Positions 53,493 through 63,116 of a stretch of 64,000 bases of DNA are shown here, piece by piece (positions within the stretch are counted from its first letter, which is position 1; every line of letters starts with the position of its first letter). The translations under genes were made by a program, and so were the position numbers. This DNA is from Pinirhizobacter soli (lineage in GTDB: Bacteria; Pseudomonadota; Gammaproteobacteria; Xanthomonadales; Rhodanobacteraceae), in NCBI RefSeq assembly GCF_015905305.1, contig NZ_JADZLQ010000001.1:1574599-1638598 (forward strand), in the 5' to 3' direction. The notes below the pieces were generated by a model. The model ran no database searches, was not told the DNA's origin, and saw only the letters and a program-made list of their open reading frames with translations.

Positions 53493-54581
53493 ATGCACAA
53501 GGTTTTCATCACCCTGGGCCTGTTGGCCTGCATCGTGCTGGCCGGATGCGCGGCACCCACGCGCGATTACCGGGTGGTCGGTTATATCAGCGACACCGAA
53601 CACACCGACCGCATCGATGCCTCGCGCATCGATACCTTGATCTACGCGTTCGCCCAGGTCGACCACGACGCGGTCGTGCTGCTTCCTTATGCCGCCGACT
53701 CGCTGGCCAAGGTGGTGGCGCTGAAAAAGGCCAATCCCTCGCTTCGCGTGGTGATCTCCGTCGGTGGCTGGACGGCCGACGGATTCTCGCAGGCCGCGTC
53801 TTCCGTGGAAGGCCGGCAACGCTTCGCCAGCAGCGCGGCGAAGCTTTTGGCCGACCATTACGCCGACGGCCTGGATATCGACTGGGAATATCCCGGCCAC
53901 GGGGAATCGGGTATCGCCAGCAGCCCGGCCGACCGGGTGAACTTCCCGTTGCTGCTGGCTGCCACGCGCAAGGCGCTCGATGCCCTGCCCGGCCACCACA
54001 CTTTAAGCGCCGCGGTGGCCGATGGCGCCTTCGTCGACGGCGTGGACATCCCGGCGGCGAACCGGTACCTGGACTGGTTCAACCTGATGACGTACGACTT
54101 CAACAACTCGCTCACCCCGACCACCGGCCACCACAGCGGCCTGCATCCGTCGGCACTGGCACCGGCCGACGCACGCACGGGCGACCGTGCCGTGGCGCAG
54201 TTCCTGGCGGCAGGCGTGCCCGCGTCAAAGCTGTTCATCGGTGTGGCGTTCTATGGCCGCCAGTTCAACGGCGTGAAGCCCGAGGCCAACGGCGTGTACC
54301 AGCGCTATGGCAAGTACGGCACTGAAATTCCATGGCCGGAACTGAAAGCGAAATACATCGACAAGAACGGCTTCAAGCGCTACTGGGATGCCGATGCGCA
54401 GGCGCCGTACGTGTGGAACGCCAGCACCGGCACTTTCATCAGCTACGACGATCCGCAGTCGATCGCCGCCAAGGTGGCCTTCGTCAGGAAGATGCACCTG
54501 GGTGGCGTGATGTACTGGGAGCAAAGCCTGGACACCGACGGCGACTTGCTGCGCGCGGTGGCAGGCGACAAGGCGCGCTAG
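53493..54581 (+). CDS. GH18-family chitinase lipoprotein
   Basis: 362 aa. A lipoprotein signal ends LAGC (Cys19), followed by a GH18 (beta/alpha)8 barrel: VISVGGW, then DGLDIDWEYPG with the catalytic Glu132, WFNLMTYDF and VMYWEQSLDTDG. It hydrolyses chitin or related beta-1,4-GlcNAc glycans at the cell envelope. It follows ispB with a 2-nt gap, so it is probably read from the ispB promoter unless it has its own inside ispB. Confidence 0.92.
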   Translation: MHKVFITLGLLACIVLAGCAAPTRDYRVVGYISDTEHTDRIDASRIDTLIYAFAQVDHDAVVLLPYAADSLAKVVALKKANPSLRVVISVGGWTADGFSQAASSVEGRQRFASSAAKLLADHYADGLDIDWEYPGHGESGIASSPADRVNFPLLLAATRKALDALPGHHTLSAAVADGAFVDGVDIPAANRYLDWFNLMTYDFNNSLTPTTGHHSGLHPSALAPADARTGDRAVAQFLAAGVPASKLFIGVAFYGRQFNGVKPEANGVYQRYGKYGTEIPWPELKAKYIDKNGFKRYWDADAQAPYVWNASTGTFISYDDPQSIAAKVAFVRKMHLGGVMYWEQSLDTDGDLLRAVAGDKAR

Positions 54582-54627
54582 TACACGCCCGTCGCCTGCT
54601 GATAGTCCGCCTACTTCGTAGACGTAC

Positions 54628-55419
54628 TTACTTCTTGAAGCCCGCCGCGATGAATTCGTGCATCAATGCATATGCGCGCGTGGCCGAGCGTTCGTCGTAG
54701 CGGCAATTGCCCGCCTTGCCGGTGGCTTCCTTCTCGGTGAAGCAATGCACGGTGTTGCCGTAGTCGACCAGCGTCCAGTCGACCTTGGCATCGCGCATTT
54801 CCTTCTCGAAGGCGGCTTTCTGGTCGTTGGGCACGTAGCTGTCGTCGGCGCCGTTCAATACCAGCACCTTGGCCTTGATGTTTTTCGCCTGGGTAGCATC
54901 GTCGGTGGACAGGATGCCGTGGAAAGTCACTACCGTAGCGATGTCGGCGCCGCTGCGAACGAGGTCCAGCACGGCCGACCCACCGAAGCAGAAGCCGATG
55001 GCCGCCAGGCGCGTGCCGTCGATCGGCGCCTTGCCCACCTGGGCCTTGAGCTCTTCAAGCGCTTTGGTCACATGCTTCTTCATCAACGAACGATCGGCAT
55101 AGAACGGCTTGACCGCGGCGCCGGCTTCGTCGTCGTTGGTCGGACGCACGCCCTTGCCGTACATGTCGGTGAGCAGGATCACATAGTCCTTGCCGGCGAT
55201 CATCTTGGCCTTGGCAATGGCCATGTCGTTCACGCCGTACCAGTTGGGCACCATCACCAGCCCCGGACGCTGAGTCTTCACCGCGTCGTCGTACACCAGC
55301 ACGCTGTCGAAGGTCTTGCCGTCCTGCGTCCAGCTCACCGGCTTTGCGACCATCGCCGCCTGCGCGACGCTCGCGATGGCGAACACGATGCTTCCGAACA
55401 ACCATTGCCTCATACGCAT
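54628..55419 (-). CDS. Secreted dienelactone hydrolase-family protein
   Basis: 263 aa from the ATG at 55419, chosen because GGAGA is 7-8 nt upstream; one 2 codons upstream is an alternative. Sec signal peptide (about 1-21), then an alpha/beta-hydrolase of DLH type: nucleophile Cys144 in GFCFGGSA, Asp in LNGADDSYVPN and His in GNTVHCFTEKE. DLH members hydrolyse lactones or act as broad hydrolases. Substrate unknown. It lies 32 nt downstream of nothing on its strand and is convergent with the chitinase gene. Confidence 0.85.
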   Translation of the reverse strand: MRMRQWLFGSIVFAIASVAQAAMVAKPVSWTQDGKTFDSVLVYDDAVKTQRPGLVMVPNWYGVNDMAIAKAKMIAGKDYVILLTDMYGKGVRPTNDDEAGAAVKPFYADRSLMKKHVTKALEELKAQVGKAPIDGTRLAAIGFCFGGSAVLDLVRSGADIATVVTFHGILSTDDATQAKNIKAKVLVLNGADDSYVPNDQKAAFEKEMRDAKVDWTLVDYGNTVHCFTEKEATGKAGNCRYDERSATRAYALMHEFIAAGFKK

Positions 55420-55451
55420 GAACATTTCTCCACTGGTGGACTTACGATGAG

Positions 55452-56642
55452 TCATCGCCCACTGGCGTGGGCGATGAGCAGATTCTTCAGCGGCGCGATC
55501 GCGTTGAGCGCGGCCACGCCCAGCGCACGCGCGGCGGCCACGGGTGGCCATTGCGTGGCATAGATCCGCGCCAGCGCATCGAATGACAAGGCATCGAGTT
55601 CATCGGCGCTGCGGCGGCGGCGTGCGTAGCGACGCAGCACGTGCGCGGCGCCGATATCCGCGCCGCGCACACGTGCCTGGCGCAGTGTGTCGCGCAGCTC
55701 CGTAACGTCGCGCAAGCCGATATTCACGCCCTGTCCGGCCAGCGGATGCACCGTGTGCGCAGCGTCGCCCAGTAGCACGAAACGCGCGGCCTGGTAGCTC
55801 GTGGCCAGTTGCATGTGCAATGGGAAAGCTGCCCGCCTGCTGGTGGCAAGCATCGGTCCCAGGCGAAAATCGCAGGCAGCGCCAAGTTCATGCAGGAAAT
55901 CGGCGTCGCTTAAGGAAAGGATTCTCTCCGCCTCGGCCTCGGGCAGTGACCAGACGATGGAACTGCGGCCATCGGCCAGCGGCAGCAAGGCCAGTGGACC
56001 GCCGCGCAGGAATCGTTGCCAGGCCGTGGCCTGGTGCGGACGTTCGTGGGACACATGGGCCACCACGGCGCGCTGGTTGTAGTTGCGTCCCCGCGTACCG
56101 ATGCCGGCCATGGCGCGCAGGGGCGAAGCACCGCCATCGGCGGCCACCACCACGCGAGCGTGCAGCGTGCTGCCATCGTCAAGCGTGAGAGTGGAACGTT
56201 CGGCATCGGCGTGCCACGCCGATACCGTTGCCGGGCTGCGCAGCATCACTCCGGCGCCGGGCAGGCGCTGGAAAAGCTCCTGCTGCACCAGGCTGTTCTC
56301 CACGATCCAGCCCAGTGCCTTGCGGCCACGATCGCCGGCATCGAAATCGATGGCGCTGCCGGTGGCTTCGTCCCAGACATGCATGTGCCGGTAGGCGCAG
56401 GCACGAGCGGCGCGGATCGTGTCCCAGGCGCCGAGTTCCTGCAGCAGGGAAATAGATGATTCGGCCAGGCCCACCACGCGCAGGTCCACTTCGGCATCGG
56501 GCTTCCAGGGCGCAGGATCCCGCGCCTCCAGCAGGGCCACATGGAAGTCGTCGCGTGCCAGGGCCAGCGCTGCCGCGGCGCCCACCATGCCACCGCCGAC
56601 CACCGCGACGTCCAGCAACGATGAACTGCGCCGCGTGCTCAT
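55452..56642 (-). CDS. UbiH/UbiF/VisC-family FAD-dependent ubiquinone-biosynthesis hydroxylase
   Basis: 396 aa from the ATG overlapping the upstream gene by ATGA. FAD-binding GxGxxG (VAVVGGGMVG), DG motif (VVAADGGASPLRAMAG) and the GD motif FVLLGDAAHTVHPLAGQGVNIGLRD identify the aromatic-ring hydroxylase family that hydroxylates the quinone ring at C1, C5 or C6. UbiF or UbiI are likely, but the subgroup is not decided by eye. Pairs with UbiH in one operon. Confidence 0.9.
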   Translation of the reverse strand: MSTRRSSSLLDVAVVGGGMVGAAAALALARDDFHVALLEARDPAPWKPDAEVDLRVVGLAESSISLLQELGAWDTIRAARACAYRHMHVWDEATGSAIDFDAGDRGRKALGWIVENSLVQQELFQRLPGAGVMLRSPATVSAWHADAERSTLTLDDGSTLHARVVVAADGGASPLRAMAGIGTRGRNYNQRAVVAHVSHERPHQATAWQRFLRGGPLALLPLADGRSSIVWSLPEAEAERILSLSDADFLHELGAACDFRLGPMLATSRRAAFPLHMQLATSYQAARFVLLGDAAHTVHPLAGQGVNIGLRDVTELRDTLRQARVRGADIGAAHVLRRYARRRRSADELDALSFDALARIYATQWPPVAAARALGVAALNAIAPLKNLLIAHASGR

Positions 56643-57844
56643 GCCTGCCCCTCGCGCACGGCGATGGGGGCACCGGCACGCAAGCCCATGCCACGCGCCG
56701 TCATCGCGGCACGAAGCGGCGGCACGCCCATCGCCAGCATCGCCAGCGAACGCAACGGGCCGAGGGCGGGTTCGGGCAGGCACGCCAGGCTCGCCAGGCC
56801 GTGGCTCATGGCCATGGTGGCTTCGCGGTCGGCCTGGCGGCGCTCGGCATAGGCGGTGAGCAATCCGGCTGCGCCGGGATCGGTCGCGGGAGCGGCAAGT
56901 TCGGCCAGCGTCAGTGCGTCGCGCAGGCCCAGGTTGAAGCCCTGTGCACCGATCGGATGGATGGTCTGGGCGGCATTGCCCACCAGCACGGCTCGCGGCC
57001 CGACGATGCGGGAGGCGGCCACGCGGCGAATATCGTGGCGGAAGCGCGGTCCCGGTCGGGTGAGCTTGCCCAGTCGCCAGCCAAAGCGGCGCTGTACCTC
57101 GGCGCAGAAATCGTCGTCCGCCATGGCCTGGATGTGGTCGGCCTCGGCAGCGGCGACGGTGACGATGATGCCCACCCGCCCCTGCGCCAACGGCAGGATC
57201 GCCACCGGGCCATCGTCGGTGAAGCGTTCGAAGGCCCGCATCTGGTGGGCACGCGCCGGCGTGGCAGTGGCGACGAAGAGCGACTGCTGGTAGTCGATGT
57301 CGTCGGTACCGATGCCCAGGTTGGCGCGCACGAAGGAATCGGTGCCGTCGGCACCGACCAGCAGGGCGGCGTGGACTTCACGCTCACCTTCGGGCGTGGA
57401 AAGCCGGGCACCCCAAGCGTCGTCCCGATATTCCAGCCCCTCCAGGCGCGCCGGCGCCAGCCTTTGCAACCGGGTGCAACGGTCCAGCCGGCTGGCCAGG
57501 GCCGCGCCCAGCGCGGGGGCGGGCAACGTCCAGCCCATGGCGTCGACGCCGGCGGCCCGGGCCGATAGCCGCACGCTACCGAAGTCGCCAGCCCGGGTAA
57601 CGTGGATATCGGTGATGGGCGTGGCCGCCGCACGGGCATGTTCCCAGACGCCGATGGCGACGAGTCCGTTCACGGTGGCCCGTGCCAGCGCCAGGTTGCG
57701 GTCGCCGGGAGCGGCAGGTGCTGGGGCACGCGGGGCGCCGGCTTCCACCAGGATGGCGTCGCGGCCGGCGGCGTCCAGCGCGATGGCGAGGCTGGCGCCG
57801 ACCAGGCCACCGCCGACGATGAGGATGGGGTGCGCGTCGGTCAT
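56639..57844 (-). CDS. ubiH: 2-octaprenyl-6-methoxyphenol hydroxylase UbiH
   Basis: 401 aa from the ATG at 57844. FAD-binding ILIVGGGLVGASLAIAL, the DG motif LVGADGTDSFVRA and the C-terminal motif LVGNAAQTIHPIGAQGFNLGLRD, where Asn replaces the usual Asp of GDAAH, as in E. coli UbiH. It hydroxylates the ubiquinone precursor ring. Its stop overlaps the start of the second hydroxylase by 4 nt. Divergent from the BtuM-like gene. Confidence 0.9.
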   Translation of the reverse strand: MTDAHPILIVGGGLVGASLAIALDAAGRDAILVEAGAPRAPAPAAPGDRNLALARATVNGLVAIGVWEHARAAATPITDIHVTRAGDFGSVRLSARAAGVDAMGWTLPAPALGAALASRLDRCTRLQRLAPARLEGLEYRDDAWGARLSTPEGEREVHAALLVGADGTDSFVRANLGIGTDDIDYQQSLFVATATPARAHQMRAFERFTDDGPVAILPLAQGRVGIIVTVAAAEADHIQAMADDDFCAEVQRRFGWRLGKLTRPGPRFRHDIRRVAASRIVGPRAVLVGNAAQTIHPIGAQGFNLGLRDALTLAELAAPATDPGAAGLLTAYAERRQADREATMAMSHGLASLACLPEPALGPLRSLAMLAMGVPPLRAAMTARGMGLRAGAPIAVREGQA

Positions 57845-57934
57845 CCGCCGATGATACGCGTTGCCGGCTCCGGCGGCCCGCGGTGCTAGAATGAGCATTG
57901 CCCAACTTAAATCTTTCGAAGTGGAGTCGACCCC

Positions 57935-58528
57935 ATGGCTTTGACGCATGTACAGCGCACCGGCATCTTCGCGCTGCTCGCCATCGTGATGGCCGCCACC
58001 CGCGTGAACCACTTCGGCGCCCTGCCCGACGCCAGCTGGGCGGTATTCTTCCTCGGCGGTTTCTGGTTGCGCGGCTCGGCACGCTGGGCTTTCCCGCTGC
58101 TGATGGCTGAAGCGGTACTGGTCGATTTCTTCGTCATCCGTGGCCAGGGCATCAGCTTCTTCGACCACTATTGCGTGTCGGTGGCCTATTGGTGCCTGGT
58201 GCCGGCCTATTTCAGCATGTGGCTGGGTGGCAGCTGGCTCGCCCGCCATGGCAGCCGGCTGGAACTGCGCAGCCTGGGCCTGCTGGTGGCCAGCCTGGTG
58301 GTGGCGGCAAGCACCTGCTACCTGATCTCCAACGGCAGCTTCTACTGGCTCAGCGATTCGGTTCCGCAGCCGCGCAGCTTCGGCGCCTGGGGCGCGAACC
58401 TGGCCGACTGGTACCTGCCTTACCTGCGCACCGCCGCCATTTATGTAGCCATCGGCGCCGTGCTTCACGTGCTGGTGGTACAGCTGGCAGCCCGGTTGCA
58501 CCGCGACCACGGCCGTCTCGCCCACTAA
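57935..58528 (+). CDS. BtuM-like membrane protein, probable cobalamin transporter
   Basis: 197 aa with about six hydrophobic helices. The segment ISFFDHYCVSVAYW puts Cys at residue 80, and a conserved Cys at that position in the BtuM family (solitary S-component-like proteins) is reported to ligate the cobalt of vitamin B12. The next gene encodes a cobalamin adenosyltransferase, which supports B12 uptake. An extended -10-like TGCTAGAAT precedes it. No B12 riboswitch is visible. Confidence 0.65.
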   Translation: MALTHVQRTGIFALLAIVMAATRVNHFGALPDASWAVFFLGGFWLRGSARWAFPLLMAEAVLVDFFVIRGQGISFFDHYCVSVAYWCLVPAYFSMWLGGSWLARHGSRLELRSLGLLVASLVVAASTCYLISNGSFYWLSDSVPQPRSFGAWGANLADWYLPYLRTAAIYVAIGAVLHVLVVQLAARLHRDHGRLAH

Positions 58529-58534
58529 CCACCC

Positions 58535-59101
58535 GTGGGCAACCGCCTTTCGAAGATCTACACCCGCACCGGCGACGACGGCAGCACGGGCCTGGGCGAC
58601 GGCTCGCGTACGCCCAAGGATTCACTCCGCGTCACCGCCTACGGCACGGTGGACGAGCTCAACAGCACGATCGGCATGGTGCTGGCCGCCGAGGGGCTGC
58701 CCGCGGACATAGCCGAGGCCCTGGTGCAGGTGCAGCATGAACTGTTCGACCTGGGCGGCGAGCTTTGCATCCCCGGCATGGCCATGATCCACGACGCTGA
58801 CATCGACCGCCTGGAACAGGTGCTGGACCATTTCAACGCCGATCTCCCCGCCCTGAAGGATTTCATCCTGCCCGGCGGCGGCATGGCCGCGGCTACCGGC
58901 CATCTGGCCCGCACGGTATGCCGCCGCGCCGAACGCGATGTGGTCGCCCTTTCCCGGGCCGAGGACATCCGCCCCCAGGCGCAGCGTTACCTGAACAGGT
59001 TGTCCGACCTTCTTTTCGTCCTTTGTCGCGTGATGGCCCGCGCCAGCGGCCATGGCGAGGTACTCTGGCAGCATGAAAGGCGTCGCAAGGGCAGCGCCTG
59101 A
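58535..59101 (+). CDS. Cob(I)alamin adenosyltransferase, PduO type
   Basis: 188 aa from GTG 58535, 6 nt after the BtuM-like gene. The ATP-binding TRTGDDGSTGLGDGSR at about 10-25 is the PduO-type signature, and RRAERDVV and YLNRLSDLLFVLCRVMA complete the four-helix core. It makes adenosylcobalamin from cob(I)alamin. Its placement with a B12 transporter suggests salvage of imported B12 rather than de novo synthesis, which is not seen in this window. Confidence 0.93.
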   Translation: MGNRLSKIYTRTGDDGSTGLGDGSRTPKDSLRVTAYGTVDELNSTIGMVLAAEGLPADIAEALVQVQHELFDLGGELCIPGMAMIHDADIDRLEQVLDHFNADLPALKDFILPGGGMAAATGHLARTVCRRAERDVVALSRAEDIRPQAQRYLNRLSDLLFVLCRVMARASGHGEVLWQHERRRKGSA

Positions 59102-59173
59102 AAGCTAAGGTAACGTCCTAGGGGGAGGGGTTTTCTGCTAACTTGGCCGCCTTTCGTCAGACAGAATGCGCCC

Positions 59174-61678
59174 GTGCCGACAAGCCTTCGCACCCTGCCG
59201 CCCCGCCGCCTCCTGGCGATCGCCGCCTCGGTATTCCTTTTCGGTGCCGCGGGAGCCAGCCAGGCGCAGGAAGCCGTGCCCGCGCCCGCCCCGCATACGC
59301 CCAAGGACTGGAATGCGCCGCCGCCGTCGCCGGTGTGCGCGCTGGGCTCGTTCATGTGCCCCATCAAGCCAGTTAGTTACGAGCAGTGCCGTCCCAACGC
59401 CATGCTCGGCTTCTACGATCCAACCCTGCCGCAGGACACCACGGGCCGCGATACGGCGATCACCTACCCCCAGGCGGTGTCGGTCGATGGTTCCGACCAG
59501 ACGCTGTACCACTTCAACGGCAACGTGAAGATCGTCCGCTACGACCAGATGATCCTGGCCGACAACGCCACCTATAACGACGACACCACGGCGTATGACG
59601 CCGTGGGCGATGTGCGCTACCAGGAAGCGGGCACCCTGCTGCAGGCCGACCACATCTGGGGCGTGAACGAAACCAACCACGTCGAGGCCGACAACGTCAC
59701 CTACCAGCTGCTGCAGTCGCACGGCAACGGCACCGCGGTGCACGCGGACATGCTGGACAAGCAGCACAGCAAGTACACCACCGCGTCGTACTCCACGTGC
59801 GACCTGGGCAAGCACGTGTGGGAATTCCGCGGCAAGACGATCACCATCGACAAGGACACGGGCATAGGCGTGGCCCGCAGCGCCACCATGCGCTACAAGA
59901 ACATCCCGTTCCTGTACCTGCCGTATTTCACCTTCCCGGTGGACAACCGCCGCAAGAGCGGCTGGCTGTTCCCCACGTTCGGCAGCAACAAGCAGTCGGG
60001 CTACTACATCGCAGCGCCCTATTATTTCAACCTGGCGCCGAACTACGACGCCACGCTGACGCCGACGATCTACGCACGCCGCGGCGCCATGCTAGGCGGT
60101 GAGTTCCGCTACCTCACGCCAAGGAACCGCGGCTCGTTCGACTTCCAATACCTGCCCAATGATCAGGTCGATGGCGGCACGCGCTACCTGTACAAGTTCG
60201 TCGACTCAACTTACCTGCTCCCGGGCTGGTCGTTCGGTACCTCGATCAACCGCGCCTCCGATCGCGCCTATTTCCACGACTTCGCCAACGACCTGTACAA
60301 CTCGTCGATCGGCATCCTGTCGTCGAACGCCTATATCTATGGCGGCGGCAAGTATTGGTCCACCTCGTTCGGCGCCGACGATTACCAGAACGTCGATGCT
60401 TACCTGCCCGACAACGTGGTCCCCTACAAACGCTGGCCGCGGGCCACGCTCAACCTGGACGTGCCGATCGAGCGCTGGCTCGAGTTCGGCATGAACAACG
60501 AGGCCGTTGCCTTCCGCAAGAACGACTTGGCAACCCAACAGGTCGAAGGCAACCGCCTGGACTTGTACCCGTTCCTGAAGGCCGACTTCCAGGGGGCCTA
60601 CTGGTTCGTGCGTCCGAAGATCGGTTACCGCTACACGGCCTACGACCTGATCGACGACTACGACTACAAGGCGTATTCAAGCTTCGATCCGGCCTACCAG
60701 TTTGCGCGCGATGGCGTCACGCCCAACGCGAAGATCTTCAACGACCGCACGCCCTCGCGCAGCCTGCCCATCGCCAGCTTCGACACCGGCCTGATCTTCG
60801 ACCGGGATACGAACCTGTTCGGCAACAGCTACACCCAGACGCTGGAGCCCAGGCTCTACTATCTGTATGTGCCCTATCGCAACCAGGGCAACCTGCCGCT
60901 GTTCGACACGGCGCTGATGTCGTTCGACTACTGGCAGCTGTTCTCGGAAAACGAGTTCTCCGGCGCCGACCGCCAGATGGACGCGAACAACCTCACCGCC
61001 GCGGTGACGACCCGGTTGCTCGATGACAACGGCGTGGAACGCTTCTCCGCGAGCCTGGGCCAGATCCAGTACCTGAAGGGTTCGCAGCGTGTGCAGGCCG
61101 CCTACCAGACATTGATCAGGAACGCGGACGGCAGCATCAGCGTCCAGCAGCCGACGCCGACCGACAATTACACCTCCGACTATGTCGCCCAGGCCACCAT
61201 GCAGCTCAATGATGACTGGAAGGCAGCCTCGAGCTTTCAATGGGATCCCCAGTATCGTCGCCCGGATCTAGGCACATTCTCGATCCAGCACCGGTTGGGA
61301 ACGGACGGCATCATCAATTTCGGCTACCGCTATCGCCGGCAGACCCCGAACCAGAATGTTGCCTACCTGGAACAATTCGATGCCTCCGCTGTCTATCCGA
61401 TTTCCGATCGCTGGAGGGTGCTGGGACGCTGGGTATTTTCGAAACTGGATCACCGCACGCTCGAGGCTCTCGCCGGCGTGGAATATGAAAACTGCTGCAC
61501 GAAAATACGCCTGATTGGCCGTCATTACGTCAGCAGCACCAACCCGGGCGTTACCGGGCAGATCCTGGACGCAACCACCCGGAATTCGGTCATGTTCGAG
61601 GTTGAATTCAAGGGCTTGGGTACCACCAGCCCGCAAATCGATACCCTCCTGCATCGTGATATCCTTGGATATCAATAA
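59174..61678 (+). CDS. lptD: LPS-assembly protein LptD
   Basis: 834 aa from GTG 59174; the ATG at 59166 is out of frame. Signal peptide (about 1-32), an OstA-like N-terminal domain and a C-terminal beta-barrel. Candidate disulfide Cys lie at 55, 62, 72 and 209 and as a vicinal pair at 774-775 (YENCC), as in E. coli LptD, where disulfides link the N-terminal domain to the barrel. It inserts LPS into the outer membrane. First gene of lptD-surA-pdxA, an operon order known from many gammaproteobacteria. Confidence 0.95.
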   Translation: MPTSLRTLPPRRLLAIAASVFLFGAAGASQAQEAVPAPAPHTPKDWNAPPPSPVCALGSFMCPIKPVSYEQCRPNAMLGFYDPTLPQDTTGRDTAITYPQAVSVDGSDQTLYHFNGNVKIVRYDQMILADNATYNDDTTAYDAVGDVRYQEAGTLLQADHIWGVNETNHVEADNVTYQLLQSHGNGTAVHADMLDKQHSKYTTASYSTCDLGKHVWEFRGKTITIDKDTGIGVARSATMRYKNIPFLYLPYFTFPVDNRRKSGWLFPTFGSNKQSGYYIAAPYYFNLAPNYDATLTPTIYARRGAMLGGEFRYLTPRNRGSFDFQYLPNDQVDGGTRYLYKFVDSTYLLPGWSFGTSINRASDRAYFHDFANDLYNSSIGILSSNAYIYGGGKYWSTSFGADDYQNVDAYLPDNVVPYKRWPRATLNLDVPIERWLEFGMNNEAVAFRKNDLATQQVEGNRLDLYPFLKADFQGAYWFVRPKIGYRYTAYDLIDDYDYKAYSSFDPAYQFARDGVTPNAKIFNDRTPSRSLPIASFDTGLIFDRDTNLFGNSYTQTLEPRLYYLYVPYRNQGNLPLFDTALMSFDYWQLFSENEFSGADRQMDANNLTAAVTTRLLDDNGVERFSASLGQIQYLKGSQRVQAAYQTLIRNADGSISVQQPTPTDNYTSDYVAQATMQLNDDWKAASSFQWDPQYRRPDLGTFSIQHRLGTDGIINFGYRYRRQTPNQNVAYLEQFDASAVYPISDRWRVLGRWVFSKLDHRTLEALAGVEYENCCTKIRLIGRHYVSSTNPGVTGQILDATTRNSVMFEVEFKGLGTTSPQIDTLLHRDILGYQ

Positions 61679-61721
61679 AACACTCAACGCGCGCCGCGAG
61701 CGGCGCCAGGCAAATCATTCG

Positions 61722-63110
61722 ATGAAGCAGACCCCCGCCCTCCTCGCGCTTGCGCTCGCCATGGCCCTGGCGCCCCAGGCCCAGGCTCAGTTCCTTCCCA
61801 GCGCGGGTGCCGGGCAGTCGTCCCAGATGAACGATCCGAACCGCCCGCTCGACAAGATCGTCGCGGTGGTCGAGGAAGACGTCATCCTGCAGAGCGAACT
61901 GGACGCCGCCGTGCGTTCGGTACAGCAGCAGTACGCGTCGAATCCGCAGCAGCTGCCGCCGGAAAATGTACTGCGCCGCCAGGTGCTCGAGCGCCTCGTG
62001 CTCACCCGCCTGCAGGTGCAGCGCGCCCAGGACCAGGGCATCAAGGTGGCCGACAGCGACATCGACCAGGCCATCAACAACGTGGCCCAGCAGAACAAGA
62101 TGACCGTCGACCAGCTGCGCGCCGCCGTGGCCCAGGACGGCTTCAGCTACGCCGGCTTCCGCCAGCAGATTTCCGAGCAGATCACCGCCCAGCGCCTGCA
62201 TGAAAGCGTGGTGCGTGATTCGGTGAACGTCACCGATTCGGAAGTGAACAACCTGCTGGCCAGCCCCACCTACAAGGCGGGCGAAGTGCATCTGGCGCAC
62301 ATCCAGATCAGCGTGCCCAGTGGCGGCGGCGCCAGCGACATCGCCGCGGCCCAGACCAAGGCCGAAGCCGCCGAGGCGGCCATCAAGGGCGGCATGGACT
62401 TCAACGCAGCGGCCATCCGTTATTCCGATGCGCAGGACGCCCTTGAAGGCGGCGACCTGGGCTTCCGCCGCATGGACGAAGTGCCGCCGGCGTTTGCCGA
62501 TGCCATCGCCAACATGAAGCCGGGCGACGTGTCGCCGGCGCTGCGCGGTCCCACCGGCTTCCACATCCTGAAGCTGGTGGAACAGCGCGCCCCGCAGAAG
62601 CAGATGGTCACCGAGTACCACGCGCGACAGATCCTGATCAAACCGTCCGAGATCGTCACCATGGCCCAGGCCGAAGCCAAGGCCGATGCGATCTACCAGC
62701 GCCTGACGGCCAAGAAGGAAGATTTCGCAGCCGTTGCCAAGACGGACTCGAAGGACGAGACCACCGCCAACAATGGCGGCGACATGGGCTGGTTCGCGCA
62801 GCAGGCCTGGGGCCAGGCCATCGCCACCCAGATCACCACGTTGAAGGACAACGAGATATCCAAGCCGTTCCAGACCGATGCCGGCTGGATCGTCTTGCAG
62901 CGCATGGGTTCGCGTGACGCCGACCGCACCGACCAGATGGCCCGTGACCAGGCCCGCCAGGCCATCGGCAACCGCAAGGCCGACCAGGCTTACGACGACT
63001 ACCTGCGCGAACTGCGTTCCACCTCGTACGTGGAAATCATCGACCCGGCGCTGAAGGACATCGACGCCAACGGCAACGCCGTCGTCGCGCCGCCGAAGAC
63101 CAACTCGTAA
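61722..63110 (+). CDS. surA: Periplasmic peptidyl-prolyl isomerase/chaperone SurA
   Basis: 462 aa from the ATG at MKQTPALLALALAMALAPQAQA, a Sec signal peptide. The SurA N-terminal domain starts with PLDKIVAVVEEDVILQSELD; two parvulin-type PPIase domains follow (about 195-300 and 310-410), the second with HARQILIKPSE and DMGWFAQQAWG. It chaperones outer membrane proteins to BAM, including LptD. Between lptD and pdxA, 43 nt after lptD. Confidence 0.95.
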   Translation: MKQTPALLALALAMALAPQAQAQFLPSAGAGQSSQMNDPNRPLDKIVAVVEEDVILQSELDAAVRSVQQQYASNPQQLPPENVLRRQVLERLVLTRLQVQRAQDQGIKVADSDIDQAINNVAQQNKMTVDQLRAAVAQDGFSYAGFRQQISEQITAQRLHESVVRDSVNVTDSEVNNLLASPTYKAGEVHLAHIQISVPSGGGASDIAAAQTKAEAAEAAIKGGMDFNAAAIRYSDAQDALEGGDLGFRRMDEVPPAFADAIANMKPGDVSPALRGPTGFHILKLVEQRAPQKQMVTEYHARQILIKPSEIVTMAQAEAKADAIYQRLTAKKEDFAAVAKTDSKDETTANNGGDMGWFAQQAWGQAIATQITTLKDNEISKPFQTDAGWIVLQRMGSRDADRTDQMARDQARQAIGNRKADQAYDDYLRELRSTSYVEIIDPALKDIDANGNAVVAPPKTNS

Positions 63111-63116
63111 CGCACC

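Noticed and set aside
57845-57934. Cobalamin riboswitch upstream of the BtuM-like gene
   Set aside because: The gap is only 90 nt and shows no B12-box-like sequence; a cobalamin riboswitch needs about 200 nt.
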